NCBI GenBank assembly: GCA_019423755.1
Contig: JAHZAU010000018.1
Coordinates: 1-55,076, forward strand
Reading direction: 5' to 3'
DNA: 55,076 nt
Source: Oscillospiraceae bacterium
GTDB taxonomy: Bacteria; Bacillota; Clostridia; Oscillospirales; Ruminococcaceae
Part shown: positions 17,918 through 27,193 of the stretch, piece after piece
Layout of the letters: every line of letters starts with the position of its first letter
Numbering within the stretch: the first letter of the stretch is position 1
Made by a program: the position numbers and the translations under genes
Notes under the pieces: generated by a model
What the model was told of the DNA's origin: nothing
The model's database searches: none
Seen by the model: the letters and a program-made list of their open reading frames with translations, nothing else

Positions 17918-19018
17918 TTATCTTCTGCCGAAGATGGACATAATATCGAAGGGCTCCACATCCTCTTCCGGCTCCTTGGGCTGCTGGGCGTCGGCCTTGG
18001 AGGCGTCGGCTTTGCTGCCGTTGGATTTCACCCGGTAGTCGGGAATATCGAAGTTCTTGTCCGGTTCGAAGCCGGTAGCGATGACGGTAACCACCATCTC
18101 GTCGTTGAGGCTGTCGTCGAAGGCCACACCGAAGATCAGGTTGACGTCCGGATGCGCGCAGGAGCGGATCATATCGGCAGCCAGGTTGACCTCGTCCAGT
18201 TCGATATCGGAGGGAGCGGTGATGTTGAGGATCACGCGCTCTGCGCCGTCGATGGAGGACTCCAGCAGCGGAGAGGAGATAGCCGCTTTGGCTGCGATCT
18301 CCGCCTTGTCCTTGCCGCTGGCGCGGCCCACGCCCATGTGAGCGTTGCCGGCGCCGCGCATGATCTGGCAGACGTCCTCGAAGTCCAGGTTGATGAGACC
18401 CGGGGTGTAGATCAGGTCAGAGATGCTCTGTACGCCGTGTTTGAGCACGTTGTCGGCCTCGATAAAGGCGTTGAGCAGGGTGATCTTGGTCTCCGAGACC
18501 AGACGCAGGCGCTCGTTCTGGATGACGACCAGCGCGTCTACGTTGTCCTTGAGCATGGCGATACCCTTTTCGGCCTGTTCCATTCTCTTTTTGCCTTCAA
18601 ACTCGAAGGGCTTGGTGACGATACCGACGGTCAGGATGTTCTGCTCCTTGGCCACCTGTGCCACCACCGGGGCAGCACCGGTACCGGTACCGCCGCCCAT
18701 ACCAGCTGCGATGAAGATCATCTGGCAGCCTTTGATAGCAGCAGCGATCTCGTCCCGGCTTTCCTCGGCTGCTTTCTGGCCTCTCTCCGGGTTGCCGCCG
18801 GCGCCGCGGCCTTTGGTCAGCTTATCGCCGATCACGATCTTTTCGGTCGCTTTGGAGTTGCGCAGGGCCTGCGCATCGGTATTGATGGAGATGAACTCGA
18901 CACCGGCCATCCCGCTTTCGATCATGCGGTTGACCGCGTTGCCGCCGCCTCCGCCGACGCCTACCACCTTTATGGTTACGTCCTTTTCGTTCTCCAGATC
19001 CAGCTCAAAGTTTGACAT
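17918..19018 (-). CDS. ftsZ: Cell division protein FtsZ
   Basis: The tubulin-like GTPase that forms the division ring (366 residues). The GTP-binding motifs GVGGGGGNAVNRM (about 22-34) and GGGTGTGA (tubulin signature, about 118-125) and the T7-loop region LINLDFEDV are intact. A linker of about 40 residues leads to the C-terminal peptide EPFDIMSIFGRR, which replaces the more usual DIPxFL form and would dock FtsA/SepF-type anchors. AGGAGG precedes the start. It is the last gene of the dcw run, with a probable promoter of its own at 19158-19186 because 264 bases separate it from ftsQ. Confidence 0.97.
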   Translation of the reverse strand: MSNFELDLENEKDVTIKVVGVGGGGGNAVNRMIESGMAGVEFISINTDAQALRNSKATEKIVIGDKLTKGRGAGGNPERGQKAAEESRDEIAAAIKGCQMIFIAAGMGGGTGTGAAPVVAQVAKEQNILTVGIVTKPFEFEGKKRMEQAEKGIAMLKDNVDALVVIQNERLRLVSETKITLLNAFIEADNVLKHGVQSISDLIYTPGLINLDFEDVCQIMRGAGNAHMGVGRASGKDKAEIAAKAAISSPLLESSIDGAERVILNITAPSDIELDEVNLAADMIRSCAHPDVNLIFGVAFDDSLNDEMVVTVIATGFEPDKNFDIPDYRVKSNGSKADASKADAQQPKEPEEDVEPFDIMSIFGRR

Positions 19019-19157
19019 CTTTCCGTCCTCCTATTTTAAACAAGCATGCTAGCCCGCGCAGATTTTCAAGAGAAGCGGCCGGTCCTCCGGCCCCTGCGAT
19101 CTCAAAAAATCCCAATTCCAACAAATGGGACTCTTTCGCAGGATATGTACATATAAT

Positions 19158-19186
19158 AATCTATCAGATTTTCACTATTTTTTCAA
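19158..19186 (-). promoter_or_regulatory. Probable ftsZ-specific promoter
   Basis: Minus-strand TTGAAA, a 17-base spacer and TAGATT lie in an AT-rich patch of the ftsQ-ftsZ gap, about 140 bases before the ATG. Confidence 0.55.
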
Positions 19187-19282
19187 TGGATTTTGGGCCG
19201 GAAAAGCGCAAATGTGCAAAAAGTTTTTTCCAACCGGGGCTTTTGCCCGCTGGAAAGGAATATCCATCCGGCCCACAGACCA

Positions 19283-20482
19283 TCACGGGCTCAAAAGCGG
19301 CAGGCTGTCCATGTCCACCGGAGCGGACTGCTGTGTCTGGGAAGCGGGGGCCTCCTCCTGGGAGGACTCCTCCTTGGGCTCTTCCCCGCTGTCCGCTGTC
19401 TGGGCCTGGGGCTGCTCCCCGGCGGGAGCGTCCGTGTCCCCGGCCTCCGGCTGGGCGGTCTCGCCGCTGTCCTCACCGTCTGCGGTCTCCCCTTCGGTGT
19501 CCGAACCGGCGGCCTGCTCGGTATCCGGGTTCTCCGGCTCCTGGGCAGTCTCTCCGGTCTCGGTCTCCGGCTCTTCCTCCTCGCCGGTCTCCTCCTCTTC
19601 GGGCACCACCGGCTCGTGCTCCGGACGCTGGTCGATGCGTGGGTCCTTGATGCGGTCGATGTCCTGCTCGCGGGTACGCATCTCGGTAGCGTTGGTCAGG
19701 TCCACCTCGCCCTCAAAGTTTTGGAAGGCGTCGAACTGGCCTTGGTAGTTTTCCAGGCCCTTTTTCAGGAAGTTGAGCTTCTGTTCCATCTCGTAGGGGG
19801 TACCCAGCTTCACCAGCAGGCGCCCATCATAAAGCATGGTGATGTTGTATTCACTGGTAACGTCGATGTAGTCGGCGCCGTTCATCTCCAAAGCGGTCAG
19901 CGCCGCCTCCACCTCCTGCAGCGAGGTGATCTGCGGCAGCAGCTGCCGGTCCTTGGGCAGGATCTCCGGGTCGGTCTCCAGCACATACTCGTTTTCCTCA
20001 AAGGGGTATTCCTCCAACCCGAAGACCACCGGCAGGTTATCCGGCAGGTCGGTGACGCCGGTCATCATAACTTTACCGGTGGTGGACAGCATGGCGTAGC
20101 CGTCCTCGGTGTAGGCGGCGCCCATCAGGTCCTCCTCCACCACCTCAATGACCAGGGTCGTGGGGAATTTGCGGCGGATCTTCACGTCGCGGATGAACGG
20201 CAGCTTGCTGGTCACCTGCTTTTGCGCCGCCGAGACGCTGACCTCCATGAGCTTATCGCCCTTTTTGACCCCCACCAGGTCGATGACCTCCTGCTCGTTG
20301 TAGTAGGTACAGCCCTCCACCTGGATCTTCTGCACCTTGAAGAACACCGTGTAGCACAGCACCAGCGCCACCGCCGCGCAGAAGATCACCAGCAGGATGT
20401 AGTGCAGGGTGTAGCTTCGCGCCTTGCGGGCCGCTTTGCTCCGCCGTGGGGCGTTGGATTGGGTTTGGGTAGGCTGGGACAT
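19283..20482 (-). CDS. ftsQ: FtsQ/DivIB-type cell division protein with acidic tail
   Basis: A single-pass divisome protein of 399 residues. A short basic N-terminus and a membrane helix (about 31-53) are followed by the POTRA domain (KVQKIQVEGCTYYNEQEVIDLVGV...) and a beta domain to about residue 270, as in FtsQ/DivIB, which bridges FtsL and FtsB/DivIC outside the membrane. The last 120 or so residues are an acidic low-complexity tail rich in Glu, Thr, Ala, Pro and Gln. Such a long extracellular tail is unusual for the family. It starts 48 bases after murA, with AAAGGAG eight bases upstream. Confidence 0.88.
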   Translation of the reverse strand: MSQPTQTQSNAPRRSKAARKARSYTLHYILLVIFCAAVALVLCYTVFFKVQKIQVEGCTYYNEQEVIDLVGVKKGDKLMEVSVSAAQKQVTSKLPFIRDVKIRRKFPTTLVIEVVEEDLMGAAYTEDGYAMLSTTGKVMMTGVTDLPDNLPVVFGLEEYPFEENEYVLETDPEILPKDRQLLPQITSLQEVEAALTALEMNGADYIDVTSEYNITMLYDGRLLVKLGTPYEMEQKLNFLKKGLENYQGQFDAFQNFEGEVDLTNATEMRTREQDIDRIKDPRIDQRPEHEPVVPEEEETGEEEEPETETGETAQEPENPDTEQAAGSDTEGETADGEDSGETAQPEAGDTDAPAGEQPQAQTADSGEEPKEESSQEEAPASQTQQSAPVDMDSLPLLSP

Positions 20483-20530
20483 AGACTTCTCCTTTACTTG
20501 TCTGACAAGCGTTTTCTGCGTCCTGGGGGC

Positions 20531-21787
20531 TTATGCCAGACGGATGCTGGCCCCCACCCGGGCAAAGGCCCGGTCCAGGTTTTCGTATCCGCGCAGGATG
20601 TGGCGGATCTCCTGTACCTCGGTGCGCCCTTTGGCGCCCAAGGCCGCCACCACCAGCGCCGCGCCGCCCCGCAGGTCGGTACAGCGCACCTGGGCGCCGG
20701 AAAGCTGCGGCACCCCCCGCACCACGGCGATGCGCCCTTCGGTGCGGATATCCGCTCCCATGCGGGCCAGCTCTTCGGCCTGCTTGAAGCGGTTTTGGAA
20801 GATATTCTCCACAAAGACGGTGGTCCCCTGGGCGGAAGCCGCCACCGCCATCACCGGCGCCAGGGCATCGGTAGGAAAGCCCGGGTAGGGCATGGTGGTG
20901 ATGTTGCCGCCGGCCCGCAGCGGACCGGTGCGCTGCATACGGATGGTGCTGCCCCGGCATTCCAGCCGGCAGCCCATCTGCTCCAAAATGGGGATCACCG
21001 CCCGCAGCTGCTGGGGACGGGCCCCTTCCAGCTGGATCTCTCCCCCGGCGGCGGCGCAGCCGCACAGGTAGGTGACGGTGACGATGCGGTCGGGGATCAC
21101 CCGGTAGCTGCCTCCGGGGAAGGAGCGTCCCCCCTGGATGCGGATGGTGCCGTCGGCGCCCAGCTCCACCTGCCCGCCGCAGGTGTTGAGGAAGCCCGCC
21201 AGGTCGGCGATCTCCGGCTCCCGGGCGGCGTTGTAGAGGATGGTCTCCCCCTGGGCGGCGCAGGCGGCCAGCATGATGTTTTCGGTGGCCCCCACGCTGG
21301 GAAACGGCAGCGTGATGGCCGCACCGTGCAGGCCGTCCGGCGTCTCGCACTCCAGGCAGCCGCCCTCCTCCCGGATCACCGCCCCCAGGCGGCGCAGGCC
21401 GTCCAGATGCAGATCGATGGGCCGGGGACCCAGCTCACAGCCGCCGGGGAAGGAAAGGCGCGCCCGGCGGCACCGGGCCAAAATCGCCCCCAAAAAGACG
21501 ATGGAGGAGCGCATCTCCCGCATGAGCGGGTCGGGGATCTCCCCGCAAAGGGTACTGCCGGTCTCCACCTCCAAAGCCTCCCCTTCCCAGCGCACCCGGC
21601 AGCCCAGGTGCTCCAAGATGTGGCAGGCCGCTTCCACATCCGAAAGATGCGGGCAGTTATACAGACGGCACCGGTCACACAGCAGCGAAGCCGCCAAGAT
21701 GGGCAGCGCCGCGTTTTTGGCCCCGTGGACCTCCATGACCCCTTCCAGTTTTCTGCCGCCGTCGATTATGTACCGTTCACGCTCCAT
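20531..21787 (-). CDS. murA: UDP-GlcNAc 1-carboxyvinyltransferase
   Basis: Transfers enolpyruvate from PEP to UDP-GlcNAc, the first committed step of peptidoglycan synthesis and the target of fosfomycin. The protein has 418 residues. The Lys-Asn pair in HGAKNAALPIL near the N-terminus and the PEP-binding loop PGGCELGPRPIDLH are present; the loop Cys is the residue alkylated by fosfomycin, so no intrinsic Asp-type resistance is predicted. The start at 21787 follows AAAGGAT. It lies in the dcw cluster between murG and ftsQ. Confidence 0.95.
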   Translation of the reverse strand: MERERYIIDGGRKLEGVMEVHGAKNAALPILAASLLCDRCRLYNCPHLSDVEAACHILEHLGCRVRWEGEALEVETGSTLCGEIPDPLMREMRSSIVFLGAILARCRRARLSFPGGCELGPRPIDLHLDGLRRLGAVIREEGGCLECETPDGLHGAAITLPFPSVGATENIMLAACAAQGETILYNAAREPEIADLAGFLNTCGGQVELGADGTIRIQGGRSFPGGSYRVIPDRIVTVTYLCGCAAAGGEIQLEGARPQQLRAVIPILEQMGCRLECRGSTIRMQRTGPLRAGGNITTMPYPGFPTDALAPVMAVAASAQGTTVFVENIFQNRFKQAEELARMGADIRTEGRIAVVRGVPQLSGAQVRCTDLRGGAALVVAALGAKGRTEVQEIRHILRGYENLDRAFARVGASIRLA

Positions 21788-21955
21788 CGTATTCCATCCT
21801 TTCCGCATGGCGCCAGCCGTCCGGTCCTGGGGCTGTGCTTGGTGTAAAGACTCGCCCCAAAAGGAGCTGTACAGAAGCATCCTATGCGGTTGGAGGGAAA
21901 TGGGTTCGGGCGGGCAAAATCCGCCTTCCGGCCGGTGGGGGCCGGTTATGCGAAC

Positions 21956-21987
21956 AGGCGGCCCCCTTTTTCAAGGCAAGGCCGCCT
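21956..21987 (-). other. Hairpin between murG and murA
   Basis: AGGCGGCC and GGCCGCCT pair perfectly around a 16-base loop just after the murG stop. There is no T-tail, so it may stabilise or process the dcw transcript rather than end it. Confidence 0.4.
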
Positions 21988-21992
21988 GGGTC

Positions 21993-23135
21993 TTACGATT
22001 GTTTCGACGTCATCAGGGACTGGATCTGAGCGTAGATACGCTGGTTTGCGTCCACGATGGCCAAACTCTGGGCGTTCTGGCCCAGCTGACGCAGCCGCTG
22101 GGGGTCCTTCACCAGGGCCTCCACCTCCCGGCAGATGCGCTCGCCGGTCAGGTCCTTTTCCTCGATGACCACCGCCGCTTCCCGGCGGGCCAGCACCATG
22201 GCATTGTGGTACTGGTGGTTGGCCGCCACGTTGGGCGACGGGATCAGGATAGACGCCCGCCCCGCTGCTTCCAGCTCGGAAAGGGTCAGCGCGCCGGCCC
22301 GGCCGATGACCAGGTCCGCCGCCGCCAGGCAGTCGTCCATATCTTTGATGTACTCCCGGATATCCAGGTTTTTGTGTTCGCTGGGTTCCACCCCGCGCTG
22401 CCGGAGCATCACCGGGAAGTCCTCCACCCCGTACATGCCGGTAGCGTGGATGTGGTAAAGCTCCATCTTCTGGGCCGGGGCACAGTGCCAGGCCATCAGG
22501 TCGGCCACCGCTTCGTTGAGCTTCTGAGCGCCCTGGCTTCCGCCGAAGGAGACGATGCACACCTGCCCCTCCCGCAGGCCCAGCTTGGCCCGGGCCGCCT
22601 GGCGGTCGGCAAAAAGGATGCTCTCCCGGATGGGGTTGCCCACCACGGTATATTCCCCTTTGGGGTCCAGATGCTCCTGCGCCTCCGGTACCGCCAGCAA
22701 GATCTTGTCCACATAGCGGGACAGGAGCTTGGTGGTGACGCCGGGGAAGGCGTTCTGCTCGTGGGTCAGGGTGGGGATGCCCATTTTGGCCGCCTTGCGC
22801 AGGATAGGCCCGCTGACGTAGCCGCCGGTACCGATGACCAAATCCGGCCCGAAGTCCTCGATAAGCTTCTCGGAGCGGGCCGAGGCGGTGGTCAGGTAAA
22901 AGAGCGACGACAGGTTGTACTTGACGTTATACCAGGTCAGCCGCCGCTGGAAGCCTTTGAGGACGATGGGGGCAAAGTCAAAGCCCGCCGCCGGTACCAG
23001 CCGCGCCTCCATCCCCTTGGGATTGCCCGCAAACCGGATCTGGGCCTTCGGGTCCCGCTGGCGGATGTAGCTTGCTATCGCAATAGCGGGGTTGATGTGC
23101 CCGCCGGTGCCGCCGCAGGCAAATAGGATCTTCAT
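21993..23135 (-). CDS. murG: MurG, lipid II-forming GlcNAc transferase
   Basis: Adds GlcNAc from UDP-GlcNAc to lipid I on the inner face of the membrane, making lipid II. It is a GT-B fold protein of 380 residues. The N-terminal G-loop CGGTGGHINPA (8-18) and the HEQNAFPG motif (about 120) are diagnostic, as are SFGGSQGAQKLNEAV and the nucleotide-binding GRAGALTLSELEAAGRASILIPSP. It is downstream of ftsW and upstream of murA in the same transcript. Confidence 0.96.
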   Translation of the reverse strand: MKILFACGGTGGHINPAIAIASYIRQRDPKAQIRFAGNPKGMEARLVPAAGFDFAPIVLKGFQRRLTWYNVKYNLSSLFYLTTASARSEKLIEDFGPDLVIGTGGYVSGPILRKAAKMGIPTLTHEQNAFPGVTTKLLSRYVDKILLAVPEAQEHLDPKGEYTVVGNPIRESILFADRQAARAKLGLREGQVCIVSFGGSQGAQKLNEAVADLMAWHCAPAQKMELYHIHATGMYGVEDFPVMLRQRGVEPSEHKNLDIREYIKDMDDCLAAADLVIGRAGALTLSELEAAGRASILIPSPNVAANHQYHNAMVLARREAAVVIEEKDLTGERICREVEALVKDPQRLRQLGQNAQSLAIVDANQRIYAQIQSLMTSKQS

Positions 23136-23155
23136 ATGCTGTCCCCTCTCTCTGG

Positions 23156-24340
23156 TCAGTCTTTTTCGTATTTACTCTGGCGGGATACCGCCAGCACGAT
23201 CCCCAGCTCGCCTAGGATCATCATCAGCGAGGTGCCGCCGTAGGAAAACAGCGGCAGCGAAATGCCGGTGTTGGGGACCAGGTTGGTCACTACGGCGATG
23301 TTGAGGATCGCCTGGATGCCGACCTGTACGGTGATACCCAAAGCCAGCAGGCAGCCGAAGCGGTCCTTGGCCCGCATGGCGATGGTAAAGCCGCGCCATA
23401 CCAGCATGGCAAAGAGCACCACCACGATCACCGCTCCCACAAAGCCCAGCTCCTCGCAGACGATAGCGAAGACGAAGTCGTTCTGCACCTCCGGCAGGTA
23501 CAGGTGCTTTTGGCGGGAGTCGCCCAGCCCGACCCCCAAAAAGCCGCCCGAACCGATGGCCAGCAGCGACTGCTGGGTCTGGTAGGCGCCGGGGTCGTTG
23601 GTGGAAAAGGGCTGCAGCCAGTAGGTCAGACGCACCAACACGTGGGAGAATTTATCCGACAGGAAGGTGCTGAACACCGGGAGCAGCACCGCCGCGCCGC
23701 CCACTGCGGCGCCGCCCAGCGCCACCAGATGACGGATCTTGGAGCCGCCTACAAACATCATGACGATGGTGATGCAGGCCATGAGCACCGTTGCCGAAAG
23801 GTGCGGCTGGAACACGACGCAGATCGCCATGGCGCCAAACAGCACCAGATACCGCAAGGTACCCAGCTTAAAGTCCTTCATTTTGTCCGCCTGGTCGCTC
23901 ATGAGGGTGCCGAACAGCACGATCAGCGCAAATTTACCGATCTCCGACGGCTGGAAGCTGGTGAAGCCCAGAGGGATCCACCGCTTCGCGCCGTTGATGG
24001 GCTCAAACAGGTAGCAAGCCAGGATCAGCACGATGGAGATGCCGTACAGCGGCCAGGAGAGCATCTTCAGCTTGTCGTAGTTGAGGAAGGAGGCCACCAG
24101 CATGGCCACCACCCCCACCACCGCGAAGGTCAGCTGGCGGGCGATGTAATAAAAGCTGTTTTCCCAATCGTAATAGGCACGGGCATAGCTGGCGGAGAAC
24201 ATCATGATCAGTCCGATGGCGAGCAGTGCCAGGGTCAGCAAAAGAAACGGCATATCAAACCGCCCGGTAATGAGGAACCAGGGGTCGATCCGGCCCGGGG
24301 CCGAGGTGCTCCGGGTACGGGTTCGGGTCATGCGGGCCAT
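23156..24340 (-). CDS. ftsW: FtsW, SEDS-family peptidoglycan glycosyltransferase
   Basis: A polytopic membrane protein of 394 residues in the SEDS family, which polymerises glycan strands from lipid II together with a class B PBP. About ten hydrophobic segments are visible. Signature stretches are FQPSEIGKFALI, the late loop with ENDF-equivalent EVQNDFVFAIVCEELG, and GISLPLFSYGGTSLM. The start at 24340 has AAAGGAGG upstream; the preceding 12 codons have none. The likely partner is the PASTA-PBP of the same cluster. Confidence 0.95.
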   Translation of the reverse strand: MARMTRTRTRSTSAPGRIDPWFLITGRFDMPFLLLTLALLAIGLIMMFSASYARAYYDWENSFYYIARQLTFAVVGVVAMLVASFLNYDKLKMLSWPLYGISIVLILACYLFEPINGAKRWIPLGFTSFQPSEIGKFALIVLFGTLMSDQADKMKDFKLGTLRYLVLFGAMAICVVFQPHLSATVLMACITIVMMFVGGSKIRHLVALGGAAVGGAAVLLPVFSTFLSDKFSHVLVRLTYWLQPFSTNDPGAYQTQQSLLAIGSGGFLGVGLGDSRQKHLYLPEVQNDFVFAIVCEELGFVGAVIVVVLFAMLVWRGFTIAMRAKDRFGCLLALGITVQVGIQAILNIAVVTNLVPNTGISLPLFSYGGTSLMMILGELGIVLAVSRQSKYEKD

Positions 24341-24414
24341 AATGTTCCTCCTTTCTGCCGATTTTTTGGGGCGCACACAAAGAAAGTATGCGCCGTCTGC
24401 CGGTGGTTATTCCC

Positions 24415-25428
24415 CTACCGGGACGCAAGCTGCAGCCACACTGCTCCCACTGCCACAAGGCAGCCCAGGAAGGTCACCGCGGAGAAGACCGCTACGATCT
24501 TCACCTCGCTCCAGCCGGACATCTCAAAGTGGTGATGGATGGGGCTCATCTTAAAGATGCGCTTGCCGGTGAGCTTGAAGCTGGTGACCTGCATGATGAC
24601 CGAAAGGGTCTCCACCATGTAGATGAAGCCGATAAACAGCAGGATCACCGGCATCCGCAGGCCCACTGCCAGCGCCATAACCATCCCGCCCAGGAACATG
24701 GAGCCGGTATCGCCCATGAACACCTTGGCCGGGTGGAAGTTCCACATCAAAAACCCGAGGCAGGAACCAGCCAGCGCCGCCGCCAGCAGGTTCATCTCCG
24801 GCATAGCCAGCATCGCTGCCAGGATCATAAAGCCCAAGGACGCCACAAAGGTCACCGAGCCGCACAGGCCGTCGATGCCGTCGGTCAGGTTGACCGCGTT
24901 GGGCACGCCGATGAGCAAAAACAGCATGAGCAGGTAGTAAAAGACCCCCAGGTCCACCGTCCCGATAAAGGGGATGAAGGTGCTGGTGCCCGGGTCAAAC
25001 AGCTGCTGCGCCGCCAAAAACAGCACGGCGATCGCCACCTGGGCTACGATCTTCTGCATGGGGCGCAGGCCCAGGTTCTGCTTTTTGACCACCTTGATGT
25101 AGTCGTCGGCAAAGCCCATAGCGCCCAAAGCCAGCGCCATAGCCACCCCGCACACCAGGTACAAAAAGCCCACCCAGTCGGCGTTTTGGAAGCCCTGGGA
25201 AAGATAGCGGGTGCAGCAGCCGATGGTCACGGCCAGCACGCTGCCTACAATGAACATGATGCCGCCCATAGTCGGGGTGCCCTGTTTCTTTTTGTGCCAG
25301 GAGGGGCCGATCTCCAAAATGGTCTGACCGTAGTGCAGCCGGCGCAAAAAGGGAATGAGCCACAGCCCCAGCAGCGAAGAAATCAAAAATCCAGCCGCGG
25401 CTGTGACCAACAGGCTGACGGTATTCAT
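24415..25428 (-). CDS. mraY: Phospho-N-acetylmuramoyl-pentapeptide transferase
   Basis: Transfers phospho-MurNAc-pentapeptide from UDP to undecaprenyl phosphate, forming lipid I. It is an integral membrane enzyme of 337 residues with about ten helices. The catalytic loops are readable: GFADDYIKV (Asp pair), NAVNLTDGIDGL, FMGDTGSMFLGG and the C-terminal MSPIHHHFEMSGWSE. It lies in the dcw cluster between murF and ftsW. Confidence 0.96.
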   Translation of the reverse strand: MNTVSLLVTAAAGFLISSLLGLWLIPFLRRLHYGQTILEIGPSWHKKKQGTPTMGGIMFIVGSVLAVTIGCCTRYLSQGFQNADWVGFLYLVCGVAMALALGAMGFADDYIKVVKKQNLGLRPMQKIVAQVAIAVLFLAAQQLFDPGTSTFIPFIGTVDLGVFYYLLMLFLLIGVPNAVNLTDGIDGLCGSVTFVASLGFMILAAMLAMPEMNLLAAALAGSCLGFLMWNFHPAKVFMGDTGSMFLGGMVMALAVGLRMPVILLFIGFIYMVETLSVIMQVTSFKLTGKRIFKMSPIHHHFEMSGWSEVKIVAVFSAVTFLGCLVAVGAVWLQLASR

Positions 25429-25497
25429 GCTTGATCATCCTTTCGTTTTGCCCTGCCGTCGGCGCGCCGCCGGGCGGCAGGGTCCTCTTTGAGAGGG

Positions 25498-26889
25498 TTA
25501 GAATTTTTCATACAGCCGGGAGATAACCTCCTCCAGCTTCATGCCGCGGCTGCCTTTAAACCAGATGGTGTCCCCTTTGCGGACACTGAGCAGCAGCGCG
25601 CGGATCAGCGATTCCTTATCCATAAAGTGGCGCACATCGCAGCGCTGGTCGGCCTCCCGGGCCGCCTCGGCGGTCTCTTGGGATTCCGGGCCGTAGCAGA
25701 GGATCACGTCCAGCCCGTGGGCAGCGGCCTCCTGGCCGACCTGCCGGTGGCACTGCTTGGAGTAGTCCCCCAGTTCCAGCATATCCGCCATAACAAAGAT
25801 CTTGCGGCCGCCTTCCAGCGGAGACATCTCGCCGAAGGCCTTGATGGCGGCGATCATCGAGTCGGGACCGGCGTTGTAGCAGTCCTCCACCACCTGGATA
25901 TCGTTGTGACGGACCACCTTCTGGCGCATGCCGGCGGGTTTGTAGGTGGCCAGCGCCTCCACGATAACGTGGGGCTCCATGCCGCACTGGATACCCACCG
26001 CAAAGGCCGCCAGAGCGTTGAGGACGTTGTGCTCGCCGAAGGTGGGGATCACCGCTGGCAGGTCCTTGCCCTCCCACAGGATGTGGAAGGAGGTCTTGCC
26101 CTGGCAGGCGCGGATCTGGGTGCCCCGGACGTCGCAGGCGGTGTTCAGGATACCGTAAGTCATAATGTGGAAGCGGTCGTCCTTCACCTGGCGCAGCAGG
26201 TCGTTGTCGCCGCAGAGGATCAGCGGAGAACCGGGCTGCATCCCTTCCAGCATCTCCAGTTTCGCCTTGAGGATGCCTTCCCGGCTTCCTAAAAACTCCA
26301 CATGGGAGATGCCCACGTTGGTGATGACGCCGATGTCCGGGCGGGCCCGGCGGGTCATATCGGCGATCTCGCCGAAGTGGTTCATCCCCATTTCGATGAC
26401 GGCCGCCTCGTAGGTCTCGTCCAGGTTAAAGAGGGTCTTGGGCAGGCCCACCCGGTTATTCAGGTTGCCCTGGGTCTTGAGGGTCTTAAACTGGGCGGAA
26501 AGCACCTGAGCGATCATCTCTTTGGTGGTAGTCTTGCCCACACTTCCGGTAATGCCCACGACCTTGGGGTGGAATTTGCTGCGGTAATAACCGGCCAGGT
26601 CCAAAAAGCCCTGCTCGGTGTCCTTGCAGAAGATCAGGCGCGGGTCCTGTGGGTCGCCCTGGTCCACCAGAGCGAAGGCCGCCTTGGTATTGAGCGCCAC
26701 CGGCACAAAACGGTGCCCGTCAAAGTTTTCCCCCCGCAGCGCCACAAACAGGCAGCTGTCCCGGTCGCCGTCCTCATTGACCGGGCGGGAGTCGGTCGTG
26801 ATCGAAGTAATGGGAAGATTGTTTGCCAGCTGGGCCGGGTTTTCGCTGCCCACTGCCTTGGCTATTTCCCCCACAGTCATGGGTCTCAT
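25498..26889 (-). CDS. murF: MurF, UDP-MurNAc-tripeptide-D-Ala-D-Ala ligase
   Basis: The ATP-dependent ligase that adds D-Ala-D-Ala to the UDP-MurNAc-tripeptide (463 residues). The Mur-ligase P-loop GITGSVGKTTTKEMI (about 111-125) and the ALRGENFDGHRF substrate-binding segment are typical of MurF. GGTGG lies nine bases before the ATG at 26889; a longer in-frame extension overlaps the -10 box of the promoter at 26976 and is unlikely. murE, the usual upstream neighbour, is missing. Confidence 0.94.
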   Translation of the reverse strand: MRPMTVGEIAKAVGSENPAQLANNLPITSITTDSRPVNEDGDRDSCLFVALRGENFDGHRFVPVALNTKAAFALVDQGDPQDPRLIFCKDTEQGFLDLAGYYRSKFHPKVVGITGSVGKTTTKEMIAQVLSAQFKTLKTQGNLNNRVGLPKTLFNLDETYEAAVIEMGMNHFGEIADMTRRARPDIGVITNVGISHVEFLGSREGILKAKLEMLEGMQPGSPLILCGDNDLLRQVKDDRFHIMTYGILNTACDVRGTQIRACQGKTSFHILWEGKDLPAVIPTFGEHNVLNALAAFAVGIQCGMEPHVIVEALATYKPAGMRQKVVRHNDIQVVEDCYNAGPDSMIAAIKAFGEMSPLEGGRKIFVMADMLELGDYSKQCHRQVGQEAAAHGLDVILCYGPESQETAEAAREADQRCDVRHFMDKESLIRALLLSVRKGDTIWFKGSRGMKLEEVISRLYEKF

Positions 26890-26975
26890 AACGTGATACC
26901 ACCAATCATAAATAAAGATTCCGCTTTTCCCCTCGCCAGGTGACAACTTCTCCGGGCGCATGGGATAGCACAGTA

Positions 26976-27003
26976 ATTATATCACAGATTCGGACGCTGT
27001 CCA
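26976..27003 (-). promoter_or_regulatory. Internal dcw promoter before murF
   Basis: Minus-strand TGGACA, a 16-base spacer and TATAAT with an extended TGA just before the -10 box. It would drive murF through murA, and possibly on to ftsZ, independently of mraZ control. Confidence 0.7.
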
Positions 27004-27058
27004 CCACTTTCTTGCACAAGGTCCGGGGCAGGCGGGGCGCAGGGCCCTAGCGTCCGGT

Positions 27059-27160
27059 CCCCCACTGTGGGGGGAAATCAAACCGTTGCTCAAGCCGCAG
27101 ATGGGACACCCCTCTTCTCATGATTCGGGGACGCCGCGGCGCCCCCTTTTCATGATACTA
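27059..27160. other. Two GC-rich hairpins between the PBP gene and murF
   Basis: CCCCCAC/GTGGGGG at about 27061-27074 and a GGGGACGCC/GGCGCCCCC hairpin flanked by TCATGA boxes at about 27119-27156. Neither has a proper T-tail on the minus strand, so they are weak or Rho-assisted terminators or RNA-stability elements. Confidence 0.4.
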
Positions 27161-27193
27161 CTCGGGGTCCCGTCGATCCTGTCGTTTTCTGGC

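Noticed and set aside
20015..20482. Possible frameshift in ftsQ
   Set aside because: The membrane helix, POTRA domain and beta domain read through without interruption in one frame; only the tail is unusual.
19193..21847. Open frame of 884 codons opposite ftsQ and murA
   Set aside because: It is antisense to two genes with complete family motifs and spans their intergenic region. It has no ribosome site or domain.
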